This document shows positions 17,317 to 24,048 of a stretch of DNA of 64,000 bases, in pieces. Under the pieces are notes generated by a model that ran no database searches, was not told the origin of the DNA, and saw only the letters and a program-made list of their open reading frames with translations. Within the stretch, counting starts at the first letter, position 1. Every line of letters starts with the position of its first letter. Source of the stretch: Syntrophotaleaceae bacterium (GTDB lineage: Bacteria > Desulfobacterota > Desulfuromonadia > Desulfuromonadales > Syntrophotaleaceae); assembly GCA_041390365.1 (NCBI GenBank), contig JAWKQB010000001.1:744001-808000 (forward strand). Reading direction: 5' to 3'. The position numbers and the translations under genes are program-made.

Positions 17317-17592
17317 CTAAAGGTCTTTTAAAGTGCTATCTTTCCGAGTTCCAAGGTGACGCCCTTGGCGGTCATAGCGTGAAGGCCAGATGTTTTGAGG
17401 TTTGACGCCGACAATGCCGGCCACGATCAGTTCCATCACCGACCAGGGCCGCCACAGAACCGTGTTGGGGGAGTTTTCGGCATAGCCGTACTCTCTGGCT
17501 ATCCTCGCAAAGGAATAACCCGCCTTCGCCAAGGCCGCCTTGATATCGGCCGGGTGCCAGTTCCTCGGCGCTTCATCCTGGTTTGCGGTCAT
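17317..17592 (-). CDS. Ner/Nlp-like small DNA-binding protein
   Basis: The 91-residue product resembles the Ner repressor of Mu-like phages and the bacterial Nlp/SfsB proteins. It has HPADIKAALAKAGYSFARIA (helix-turn-helix start) and SVMELIVAGIVGVKPQNIWPSRYD, which is the diagnostic end of the domain. AGAGGA precedes the ATG by about five bases. It is divergent from an XRE repressor-like gene across a 96-base region holding a dyad. In Mu-like phages Ner works with a second repressor to control early transcription, so this pair may be a domesticated or residual phage switch. No other phage gene is visible nearby. Confidence 0.8.
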   Translation of the reverse strand: MTANQDEAPRNWHPADIKAALAKAGYSFARIAREYGYAENSPNTVLWRPWSVMELIVAGIVGVKPQNIWPSRYDRQGRHLGTRKDSTLKDL

Positions 17593-17652
17593 ATATCCTC
17601 TTTTTTTTTGGACGGAATTTTTCGAGTTCTGAAATTTTTCGGTAGAAAAATA

Positions 17653-17667
17653 GAATAAAATCTATTC
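17653..17667. promoter_or_regulatory. Dyad between divergent regulators, candidate operator
   Basis: GAATA (17653-17657) and TATTC (17663-17667) form a perfect five-base dyad separated by five bases, in an AT-rich gap between the Ner-like and XRE-like genes. It lies 21 bases before the XRE-like start codon. A second looser dyad (CCATA...TATGG) overlaps to about 17692. Position and symmetry suggest an operator for one or both proteins. Confidence 0.45.
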
Positions 17668-17688
17668 CATAAATTTGTCAATGGAAAT

Positions 17689-18129
17689 ATGGAAGAAAGT
17701 CGCCTGAAAATTGCCAGAACAGTTTTAGGAGGCATCAGCCAGGCCAAGTTCGCCAAATCCCTCGGCGTTCCCTCCTATAAGATCCGGGACATGGAATCCG
17801 GAAAGGTCCGGACGTCCCCCGACATTGCAAGAAAAATGGAAGAACTGTTCGATTTTTCCTTCAGGTGGGTCATGACGGGAAGGGGACCGATGTTTGCGGA
17901 CAGCCCCCGCACCGGTCATGAAAAGATGGAAAGTGAATGTCTGGAGGCGGAGGTCGAACCCGGCTCCGGCTGCAGACTGACGGTTCGGGAAGGGGAAACC
18001 TTCTGGCATTCGGATAACCCCGACTTGCTTGAAATCCTCAATCTGCTGCGTGAATACGGATCTCCTAAACTTCTCCGGGAGATCAAGGAGAAGTTGCTTC
18101 GAGTCAAACGCGCCGTGGAGGAGGATTGA
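17689..18129 (+). CDS. Phage-repressor-like XRE helix-turn-helix protein
   Basis: The 146-residue product has an N-terminal XRE-type helix-turn-helix (about 5-55; ISQAKFAKSLGVPSYKIRDMESG). WVMTGRGPMF follows, a segment common after the HTH in CI-like repressors that bind a peptidase domain. The C-terminal half (70-146) is acidic and then helical (LLEILNLLREYGSPKLLREIKEKLL) and could mediate oligomerisation. No Ser-Lys peptidase dyad of LexA/CI type is present, so RecA-stimulated self-cleavage is not expected. It is divergently oriented to the Ner-like gene. No canonical ribosome binding site is obvious before the ATG. Confidence 0.75.
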   Translation: MEESRLKIARTVLGGISQAKFAKSLGVPSYKIRDMESGKVRTSPDIARKMEELFDFSFRWVMTGRGPMFADSPRTGHEKMESECLEAEVEPGSGCRLTVREGETFWHSDNPDLLEILNLLREYGSPKLLREIKEKLLRVKRAVEED

Positions 18130-18229
18130 GCTCTTCCTGCCGTCGTCACCCCTTCTTTCCTGCACAGTCTCCGTCCTTTCTGCTGTTTTCCCCTCCCAAG
18201 GCAACCTCCGATTCCCAAATCCGGCCTTT

Positions 18230-18257
18230 TTGACAGGGTCCTAAAGCTCTATATACT
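18230..18257 (+). promoter_or_regulatory. Sigma-70 type promoter for the acyl-CoA dehydrogenase gene
   Basis: TTGACA (18230-18235) is followed after 16 bases by TATACT (18252-18257). This is an exact -35 and a five-of-six -10 box. Transcription would start near 18264, about 67 bases before the acyl-CoA dehydrogenase start codon. Confidence 0.65.
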
Positions 18258-18330
18258 TGGTGATGCAAGTTCCGGTCTTCTCTTAATCCTGGATTATTCG
18301 GCGCAATAGTATGGATAACAGGGGGGTGAC

Positions 18331-19482
18331 ATGGATTTCGGCCTAAGCGGCGAGCAGTTGGCCTTGCAGAAAAATGTCAGGGAGTTTGCCGTCGAAGAGC
18401 TTCTGCCAGGTGTCGAACGGCGTGACAAAGAGGGGGATTTTCCCGTCAGTGCCATCCGCAAGATGGGCGAGATGGGCTTGATGGGCCTGATTTTCCCCAA
18501 AGATCTCGGCGGCGGCGGTCAAGATTTTACCAGCTATACCATTGCGGTCGAAGAGCTGGCGAGGGTGGATGCGGCGGCGGCCATTACCCTGCTGGCCCAT
18601 ACCCTCTGTGCGTCCCATATCTTTGTTTTTGGCAGCGAAGAGCAAAAACGGGAGTTTTTGCCTCCTCTTGCACAGGGCGAGGTTCTCGGTGCCTGGGCCC
18701 TGACAGAGCCGGGCAGCGGCAGCGATGCGGCCGCTCTCCGGACAAGGGCGGAAGCGACGGCGGACGGCTGGCGGCTCAGCGGTCACAAATACTTTATAAC
18801 CAACGGGTCCCGTGCCGGGACCATGGTGGTGATGGCCAACTCCGATATGGCCCTGGGGGCCAGGGGCATATCGGCATTCATCGTCAAGGGCAATCCCGAG
18901 GGCCTGCAGCGGGGCCGGAATCTGCCCAAACTCGGTTTCCAGTCCAGCGACACGACAGCTGTCATTCTCAAGGATGTTGCGGTTCCGGCGGGCCGGCGCC
19001 TGGGGCAGGAGGGGGAAGGTTTCAGACAGGCCATGGCCATGCTCGACTCCGGCAGGATCGGACTGGCGGCGATGGCGGTCGGCATTGCCCGCGGTTGTTT
19101 CGAGGAAAGCATCCGTTATGCCCGCAAGCGCCAGACCTTCGGCAGACCGATTGCCGATTATCAGGCCATCCAGTGGATGCTCGCCGACATGGATGTGGAG
19201 ATAGAGGCAGCGCGGCTGCTTCTGCAAAAGGCAGCCGCGCTCAAGGAAGCGGGCCGGCCTCATACGCGGGAAGCCGCGATAGCCAAGCTTTTCGCCTCGG
19301 AAACGGTCATGCATGCAGGCATCAAGGCGGTGCAGATACACGGCGGCCACGGCTATACCAGGGTGTACCCAGTGGAGCGCTACTTCCGCGAAGCCAAGCT
19401 CTGCGAAATCGGCGAGGGAACATCCGAAATTCAGCGGATGGTCATCGCCCGGGAATTGCTGAAAAGTCAGGTTGAGGGGTGA
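18331..19482 (+). CDS. Acyl-CoA dehydrogenase (short/medium-chain type)
   Basis: The 383-residue flavoprotein oxidises acyl-CoA to enoyl-CoA, passing electrons to ETF. The usual order is present: N-terminal helices, the FAD/substrate loop WALTEPGSGSDAAAL with KYFITNGSRAG, and the C-terminal domain with YARKRQTFGRPIADYQAIQWMLADM. The end of the domain is QIHGGHGYTRVYPVERYFR and then EGTSEIQRMVIAREL, where the Glu of EGT is in the position of the catalytic base of short- and medium-chain enzymes. It sits upstream of a thiolase-like/DUF35 pair and downstream of thiolase and hydroxyacyl-CoA dehydrogenase genes, consistent with fatty or aromatic acid degradation. A strong promoter precedes it. Confidence 0.94.
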   Translation: MDFGLSGEQLALQKNVREFAVEELLPGVERRDKEGDFPVSAIRKMGEMGLMGLIFPKDLGGGGQDFTSYTIAVEELARVDAAAAITLLAHTLCASHIFVFGSEEQKREFLPPLAQGEVLGAWALTEPGSGSDAAALRTRAEATADGWRLSGHKYFITNGSRAGTMVVMANSDMALGARGISAFIVKGNPEGLQRGRNLPKLGFQSSDTTAVILKDVAVPAGRRLGQEGEGFRQAMAMLDSGRIGLAAMAVGIARGCFEESIRYARKRQTFGRPIADYQAIQWMLADMDVEIEAARLLLQKAAALKEAGRPHTREAAIAKLFASETVMHAGIKAVQIHGGHGYTRVYPVERYFREAKLCEIGEGTSEIQRMVIARELLKSQVEG

Positions 19483-19576
19483 AAGCCGGCGCCAAGCCGT
19501 CGGATGGGACTGATCAGCCTGATCGGTCGGATCCGACGGAAAATGGCCGCCGGCAGAAAACAGAAAGGGAAAAACG

Positions 19577-20869
19577 ATGCGGCCAGTCTACATGATTGCA
19601 GGGGGGATCACCCGCTTCGCCAAGGCGCGGCCGGAAAAGGATTTCCGGGTGATGGTCAAGGAAGCCTTCGACTATGCCATGGGGGATGTTCCCGACCTTT
19701 CCAGAGACGCCATCGACGGCAGCGTCTGTTCCTATTTTTCCGATCACTTTACCCGCCAGCTCAAGGCGGGGGCGATGGTCCAGGATTATCTCGGACTCTG
19801 CCCGAAACCTTCCCGCCGCATCGAGGGTGGTGGCGCCACCGGCGGGCTGGCTTTCCAGTCCGCCTGGGAAGCTGTGGCTTCCGGCCGGATGGAGGTCTGT
19901 CTGGCCATGGGTTTCGAGACCATGAGCCGGGTCAACACCTGGAAAGGCAACGAGTTTATTGCCCTCGCCTCCGACACCAATTTCGACTTTCCGGTAGGCG
20001 GATTCTACACCGGCTACTACGCTATGATGGTGCGGCGCCACATGCACGAATTCGGCACCAGCGTCGAGCAGATGGCGCGGGTTGCAGTGAAGAACCATGC
20101 CAACGCCCGCCATAATCCCTATGCCCAGAGCCCGGGGCTGCTGACCGTGGAACAGGTCCGTTCTTCGCCCCTGGTCGCCAGTCCGCTGACGGTTCTCGAC
20201 TGCTGCCAGATGTCCGACGGTGCAGCCGTCGTGCTGCTTGCTTCGGAGGCCATGGCGCAGCGGCTGGACTGCCGGCCGGTGAGGATCACCGGCATCGGCA
20301 GCGGCACAGACGCCATGCGCATGGCCGATCGGCCCCGCGGACCGGTTCCGCTGCTGCCCCACGAAAAGGCCGGGGACTACGCCGATCTCGGATATCCGGG
20401 CGTCCACTCTTTTCGCGGCGGACGAACGGCGGCAGCACTGGCCTACAGGATGGCCAGCATCACCGATCCCGGCAAGGAGCTGAATTTCATCGAACTCCAC
20501 GATGCCTATACCTCCTCGGAGATTCAGACCTATGAAGACCTCGGCCTCTGCCGTTATGGCGAGGGGGGACGTTACGTGGATTCCGGGGCGCCTTTCATGC
20601 CCCATATCGATTACGGTTTGAAATTTAACGATGAAAAGCCCTGGCCGAATCTTCCGGTCAATCCTTCCGGCGGTCTTCTGGCCTGCGGTCACCCTGTCGG
20701 CGCAACCGGTTTGATGCAGGCGGTGATGGCTTTCTGGCAGTTGCAGGAAACCGTGGGAAAACATCTGGGGGACGACACCCTGCAGCTGGACCATCCGAAA
20801 CGGGGCCTGATTCACAGCCACGCCGGGACCGGAACCTATATCACCGTGTCTATCCTGGAACGGGTGTGA
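19577..20869 (+). CDS. SCP-x/thiolase-like protein lacking the nucleophilic cysteine
   Basis: The 430-residue product has the thiolase fold of the SCP-x/lipid-transfer class that pairs with DUF35 proteins. The C-terminal active-site elements are present: NFIELHDAYTSSEI (His) and ACGHPVGATG (His). In the position where thiolases read NxxCxxG, this protein reads EGGGATGG (residues 83-90), so the nucleophilic cysteine is replaced by glycine (Gly86 by hand alignment). An ordinary Claisen mechanism through an acyl-cysteine is therefore unlikely. Cysteine-less members of this class with DUF35 partners include the steroid side-chain retro-aldolase Ltp2-ChsH2, so aldol chemistry is one option. The DUF35 gene follows 78 bases downstream. 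Confidence 0.85.
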   Translation: MRPVYMIAGGITRFAKARPEKDFRVMVKEAFDYAMGDVPDLSRDAIDGSVCSYFSDHFTRQLKAGAMVQDYLGLCPKPSRRIEGGGATGGLAFQSAWEAVASGRMEVCLAMGFETMSRVNTWKGNEFIALASDTNFDFPVGGFYTGYYAMMVRRHMHEFGTSVEQMARVAVKNHANARHNPYAQSPGLLTVEQVRSSPLVASPLTVLDCCQMSDGAAVVLLASEAMAQRLDCRPVRITGIGSGTDAMRMADRPRGPVPLLPHEKAGDYADLGYPGVHSFRGGRTAAALAYRMASITDPGKELNFIELHDAYTSSEIQTYEDLGLCRYGEGGRYVDSGAPFMPHIDYGLKFNDEKPWPNLPVNPSGGLLACGHPVGATGLMQAVMAFWQLQETVGKHLGDDTLQLDHPKRGLIHSHAGTGTYITVSILERV

Positions 20870-20877
20870 TGTCGAAA

Positions 20878-20918
20878 TCGTACTCGTACTCCCTCCCAAA
20901 GGGACGGTACTCGTACGA
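20878..20918. repeat. Imperfect inverted repeat between thiolase-like and DUF35 genes
   Basis: TCGTAC at 20878-20883 pairs with GTACGA at 20913-20918, and inside this GTAC and CCCT/AGGG also pair around a short loop, with an internal mismatch. The hairpin lies between two genes that should be co-expressed, so it may be a processing or attenuation structure or a copy of a repeat built on GTACTCGTAC. Confidence 0.4.
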
Positions 20919-20947
20919 AAAACAGACCTGGATGAGAGAGTGTGCAA

Positions 20948-21427
20948 ATGAATAAAAAAATCAAATTACCCGAGAACGAAGAAGGGACTATTCTCTTCAA
21001 CCTCGACCCGATCATCGTCAAGGACCACTACGAGATCGATTATCTTCATTCCTATGCCCAGGACTCCCCCTTTTTCGCCGGTCTTGCCGCCGGGAAGCTT
21101 CTTGGGAGCCGCTGCAACGCCTGCAGCACCACTTATGCGACACCCCGCAGCCACTGCATGGAATGCGGAAAACCGACCGAGTGGGTCGAGCTTCCGCTCG
21201 AGGGAAAGGTTCACACCTTCACGACCTGTTATTTCGGGGGGGAGGCCTTTCTGAAAGAAACGCCCTTCACGTTGATTCTGGTCGAATTCGAGAGTGTCGA
21301 TACCCTGTTTCTTTCGCGCCTGATCGGGGTCGAGCCGGATGAGGTGGAGATCGGGCTGCCGGTCAGGGCCCGCTTCGTGCGCAACAGCAAGTTCAAGGCG
21401 ACGGATGTGTATTTTGTACCAGGTTAA
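20948..21427 (+). CDS. DUF35 OB-fold/zinc-ribbon partner of the thiolase-like protein
   Basis: The 159-residue product has a zinc-ribbon (CNAC...CMEC, two CxxC pairs 12 residues apart) followed by an OB-fold (KVHTFTTCYFGGEAF, FTLILVEFE, LFLSRLIG, LPVRARFV). DUF35 proteins form tight complexes with thiolase-superfamily enzymes, where they present or bind the CoA ester. Examples are acetoacetyl-CoA thiolase in archaea, BbsA in anaerobic toluene degradation and ChsH2 in steroid degradation. ATG 20948 is chosen because GAGAG lies eight bases upstream; a GTG two codons earlier is possible. Pairing with the preceding cysteine-less thiolase-like gene is strongly suggested by position. Confidence 0.9.
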   Translation: MNKKIKLPENEEGTILFNLDPIIVKDHYEIDYLHSYAQDSPFFAGLAAGKLLGSRCNACSTTYATPRSHCMECGKPTEWVELPLEGKVHTFTTCYFGGEAFLKETPFTLILVEFESVDTLFLSRLIGVEPDEVEIGLPVRARFVRNSKFKATDVYFVPG

Positions 21428-21450
21428 TCAAAACCAGCGGGCTTGTGCTG

Positions 21451-21510
21451 CACCATGAAAATCGCGGGTTTGCGTCCCCGCACCATCAAAACCGCGGGGT
21501 TTCGTCCCCG
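21451..21510. repeat. 30-bp tandem duplication
   Basis: Bases 21451-21480 and 21481-21510 are two copies of a 30-base unit starting CACCAT and ending GTCCCCG, identical at 26 positions. Each contains a small GC-rich hairpin (CGCGGG...CCCCG). A third copy is broken off after CAC. The pair starts 24 bases after the DUF35 stop codon. Confidence 0.7.
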
Positions 21511-21518
21511 CACGACGA

Positions 21519-21716
21519 CTTACTCTTTTGATGCGCGTCAAAAGAGTAAGCAGAAAAACGCGCCCCGGCTCCTTGCCCGCCTGTGGCGGGTCCCCTGCGC
21601 GGAGCAGACGTCGGGCGGGCGGAAAAAAACTCGCTCGCTTTGCTCCCTCAGACAGTTTTTCCGCCTTTTCCGCCCGCCGTCCACTCCGCTCCGGCTGCGT
21701 CACAGGGGAAAGAAAG
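21519..21716. repeat. Composite palindromic intergenic element
   Basis: This non-coding stretch is almost entirely made of nested inverted repeats. It starts with a perfect 13-bp stem (21519-21531 with 21538-21550, six-base loop). Next is a six-bp GC stem with a three-base loop (21576-21590). A large imperfect palindrome follows, whose arms run about 21591-21627 and 21656-21708 and share TCCCCTG/CAGGGGA, CGGAG/CTCCG and CGGGCGG/CCGCCCG. It fills the gap between convergent genes. The modular form suggests a dispersed repeat or a structured RNA; no transposase or coding potential is visible. Together with the flanking arrays it accounts for the 342-base gap 21428-21769. Confidence 0.6.
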
Positions 21717-21729
21717 TCAAAATCTTTTT

Positions 21730-21770
21730 GGACCTTGGACCTTGGACCTTGGACCTTGGACCTTGGACTT
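21730..21770. repeat. Heptanucleotide tandem array GGACCTT
   Basis: Five perfect GGACCTT units (21730-21764) are followed by a shortened GGACTT. The array ends at the stop codon of the minus-strand acetoacetyl-CoA synthetase gene. It is the cleanest of several seven-base-period arrays in the window. Confidence 0.9.
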
Positions 21771-23719
21771 CAGCTTTTCAACTCCTCCAGATCCCGGTAC
21801 AGATCCAGCGCTTCGGGATTGGCCAGGGCTTCCCGGTTTTTGACCTCTTCTCCGTGAATGACCTTTCGGACCGCCAGTTCCACCTTTTTCATATTGATGG
21901 TATACGGGATATCGGCCACGGCGATGATTTTTGCCGGGACGTGTCGAGGGGTGAGGTTTTCGCGGATGGCTGCCCGTATTTTTTCCCGCAGTTCTTCGGT
22001 CAGCGAGTTCCCTGCGGCAAGGCGGATAAAGAGGATCACCCGCTCGTCTCCTTGCCACCGCTGCCCGACGGCCAGACTGTCGGAAATCTCCGCGAGGGAA
22101 TCCACCAGCCGGTAGAGTTCGGCCGTGCCGATGCGCACTCCTCCCGGATTCAGGGTGGCATCCGAACGGCCGTATATGATCATTCCGCCCGTGTCCGTCA
22201 ACCGGCACCAGTCCCCGTGTGCCCATACACCGGGGAACCTCTCGAAATAGGCTTTTTCATATTTTGTACCGTCGGGGTCGTTCCAGAAATACAGCGGCAT
22301 GGAAGGGAAGGCCGCGGTGCAGACCAGTTCTCCGGGCTCCTGGTTCGTGGGTCGCCCTTTTTCATCAAAGACCTCGACCCGCATTCCCAGCCCGCGGCAC
22401 TGGAGTTCACCCCGATATACGGGCCCCAGGGGATTGCCCAGGGCGAAACAGCCGTTGAGGTCGGTTCCGCCGGAGATGGAGGCCAGCTGCAGATCGGGTT
22501 TGATGTTCCGGTAGACGAAATCGAATCCTTCGGGGGGCAGAGGGGATCCGGTGGACAGAAGGGTTCGCAGAGAATCCAGGCGGTATTCCCACCCGGGCCG
22601 AAAACCGCTCTGTTCCAGAGCGGTCAGGTAGCGCGCGCTGGTCCCGAAAATGGAAATCCTTTCCTCTTCGGCCAGCTCCCAGAGAGCCCGCGGATTCGGA
22701 TAAAAAGGATCGCCGTCGTAAAGGACCACCGTAGCCCCGACGGCCAGGGAGCTGATCAGCCAGTTCCACATCATCCACCCGCAGGTGGTGAAATAGAAAA
22801 TGCGGTCGTCCCGCTTCAGGTCGGTGTGGAGGATCAGTTCCTTGAGGTGATTGACCAGAATCCCTGCAGCGCCCTGGACCAGACATTTCGGGGGGCCGGT
22901 CGTGCCGGAGGAATACATGATGTACAGGGGATGGTCCGCGGGCAGCTGGGCAAAGCAGAGGGCGGGAGAACCCGTACGGATGAAGTCGCCGTAAAGCATT
23001 GCGTTGGGGATGTCGCTGATGCGCGGCGCCTTGTGCAGATAGGGAACCACGACAACTCTATCGATGGAGGGGATGCCGTTCGCAATTCGCCGCACCCGGT
23101 CCAGTGAGTCGTGGGTGATGCCCCGGTAGCGATAGCCGTCGGCAGTGAAAAGTATTTTCGGTGCAATCTGGCCGAAACGGTCGAGCACCCCTTGAAGACC
23201 GAAATCCGGCGAGCAGGACGACCAGGTGGCGCCCAGACTGGTTGCCGCCAGCATGGCGATGATCGTTTCCGGCAGATTGGGCATGAAACCGGCAACCCGG
23301 TCTCCCGGTGCCACCCCTGTTTCGCACAAAGCTCCTGCCACCGAGGCCACCCGATCCGCCAGTTCGGAATAGCTCATCCGCAATGCCGCATGATTCTCAT
23401 CACGGAAGATGATGGCGGTCTTTTGGTCGCGAAACCGCAGCAGATTTTCGGCGAAATTGAGCCGGGCTCCTGCAAACCATCGGGGCCCCGGCAGCCGGTA
23501 CGGATCATCCACCACCTGCTGATATTCTCGCGAAGCGGTGATTTCGCAAAACCTCCAGATGGCATCCCAGAAGCTGGAAATTTCGGTGACGGACCAGGTG
23601 TACAATGGTTCATAAGCGTGGAATGAGGTGCCGTGCCGTTCATTGACAAAGTCGAGAAAACGGGTCATGGAAGATCCGCAGATCCTTTTTTCGCTCGGAA
23701 TCCAGATCGGTTTTTTCAT
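21770..23719 (-). CDS. aacS: Acetoacetyl-CoA synthetase
   Basis: The 649-residue product is an AMP-forming ligase with the length and motifs of acetoacetyl-CoA synthetase, which activates acetoacetate with ATP and CoA. Key segments are RWFAGARLNFAENLL, GATWSSCSPDFG, the P-loop IMYSSGTTGPPKCLVQG, FTTCGWMMWNW, SISGGTDLNGCF, GELVC, WAHGDW, GRSDATLNPGGVRIGTAE and the C-terminal PYTINMKKVELAVRK carrying the catalytic lysine. Start ATG 23719 gives the family's usual N-terminus (MKKPIWIPSEKRI); an open extension upstream has no family character. It faces the beta-oxidation genes convergently and would let the cell use acetoacetate or ketone-body-type products of the same pathway. Confidence 0.93.
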   Translation of the reverse strand: MKKPIWIPSEKRICGSSMTRFLDFVNERHGTSFHAYEPLYTWSVTEISSFWDAIWRFCEITASREYQQVVDDPYRLPGPRWFAGARLNFAENLLRFRDQKTAIIFRDENHAALRMSYSELADRVASVAGALCETGVAPGDRVAGFMPNLPETIIAMLAATSLGATWSSCSPDFGLQGVLDRFGQIAPKILFTADGYRYRGITHDSLDRVRRIANGIPSIDRVVVVPYLHKAPRISDIPNAMLYGDFIRTGSPALCFAQLPADHPLYIMYSSGTTGPPKCLVQGAAGILVNHLKELILHTDLKRDDRIFYFTTCGWMMWNWLISSLAVGATVVLYDGDPFYPNPRALWELAEEERISIFGTSARYLTALEQSGFRPGWEYRLDSLRTLLSTGSPLPPEGFDFVYRNIKPDLQLASISGGTDLNGCFALGNPLGPVYRGELQCRGLGMRVEVFDEKGRPTNQEPGELVCTAAFPSMPLYFWNDPDGTKYEKAYFERFPGVWAHGDWCRLTDTGGMIIYGRSDATLNPGGVRIGTAELYRLVDSLAEISDSLAVGQRWQGDERVILFIRLAAGNSLTEELREKIRAAIRENLTPRHVPAKIIAVADIPYTINMKKVELAVRKVIHGEEVKNREALANPEALDLYRDLEELKS

Positions 23720-24048
23720 GGGGGATATTCCTGGCTTTGGACATCGGGTTTTTCTTTTATTAGATTTTACCTCCTCTGGCACAAGCCGCCACCGGATCGG
23801 TTCAGGAAGATGGTACCCTGGCTCACTGTTCAAATGCACAGCCGGGTTATGATCGTATGGCGCATGTTTTTTACGGAAAGCCACGTGGCGGGAAAGGACT
23901 GCCGGGACTATATTTACAAACACAAGGACCAATCGTTACGGGTTGACGAAAAGGTCCAAACCTCCATCTTTTGGCGCGTTGCCTTTCCCTCCTGAGCAGC
24001 GCGTCTTTTTTTTGTGCATTTTCCGGTTTTTTCAGAAATACAGACAGG
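23720..24048. other. Gap between aacS and the antiporter gene, with a plus-strand terminator
   Basis: Both flanking genes are on the minus strand, so these 329 bases form the aacS leader and the antiporter tail. AGAGGAGG (minus strand, near 23770) lies too far from the aacS ATG to be its binding site. No convincing coding region was found. The clearest signal is a terminator-like hairpin on the opposite strand, listed separately. Confidence 0.4.
23973..24013 (+). terminator. Intrinsic terminator on the plus strand with no known plus-strand gene
   Basis: GGCGCGTTGC (23973-23982) pairs with GCAGCGCGTC (23996-24005), one mismatch and one wobble, around a 13-base loop. Eight Ts follow at 24006-24013. 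On the minus strand the stem is followed only by a short A-run, so the signal is directional. The flanking genes are both on the minus strand. Confidence 0.6.

Noticed and set aside
21730..21770. Possible CRISPR or attachment site because of regular repeats
   Set aside because: The units are seven bases with no spacers, and no cas genes, integrase or tRNA are near.
21443..23107. Plus-strand frame of 554 codons through the palindromic element and across aacS
   Set aside because: The first part translates repeats and the heptad array; the rest is opposite a complete acetoacetyl-CoA synthetase.
23633..23995. Plus-strand frame of 120 codons ending at the orphan terminator
   Set aside because: It is antisense to the aacS start, has no ribosome binding site or domain, and the terminator is better explained by a non-coding RNA if anything.
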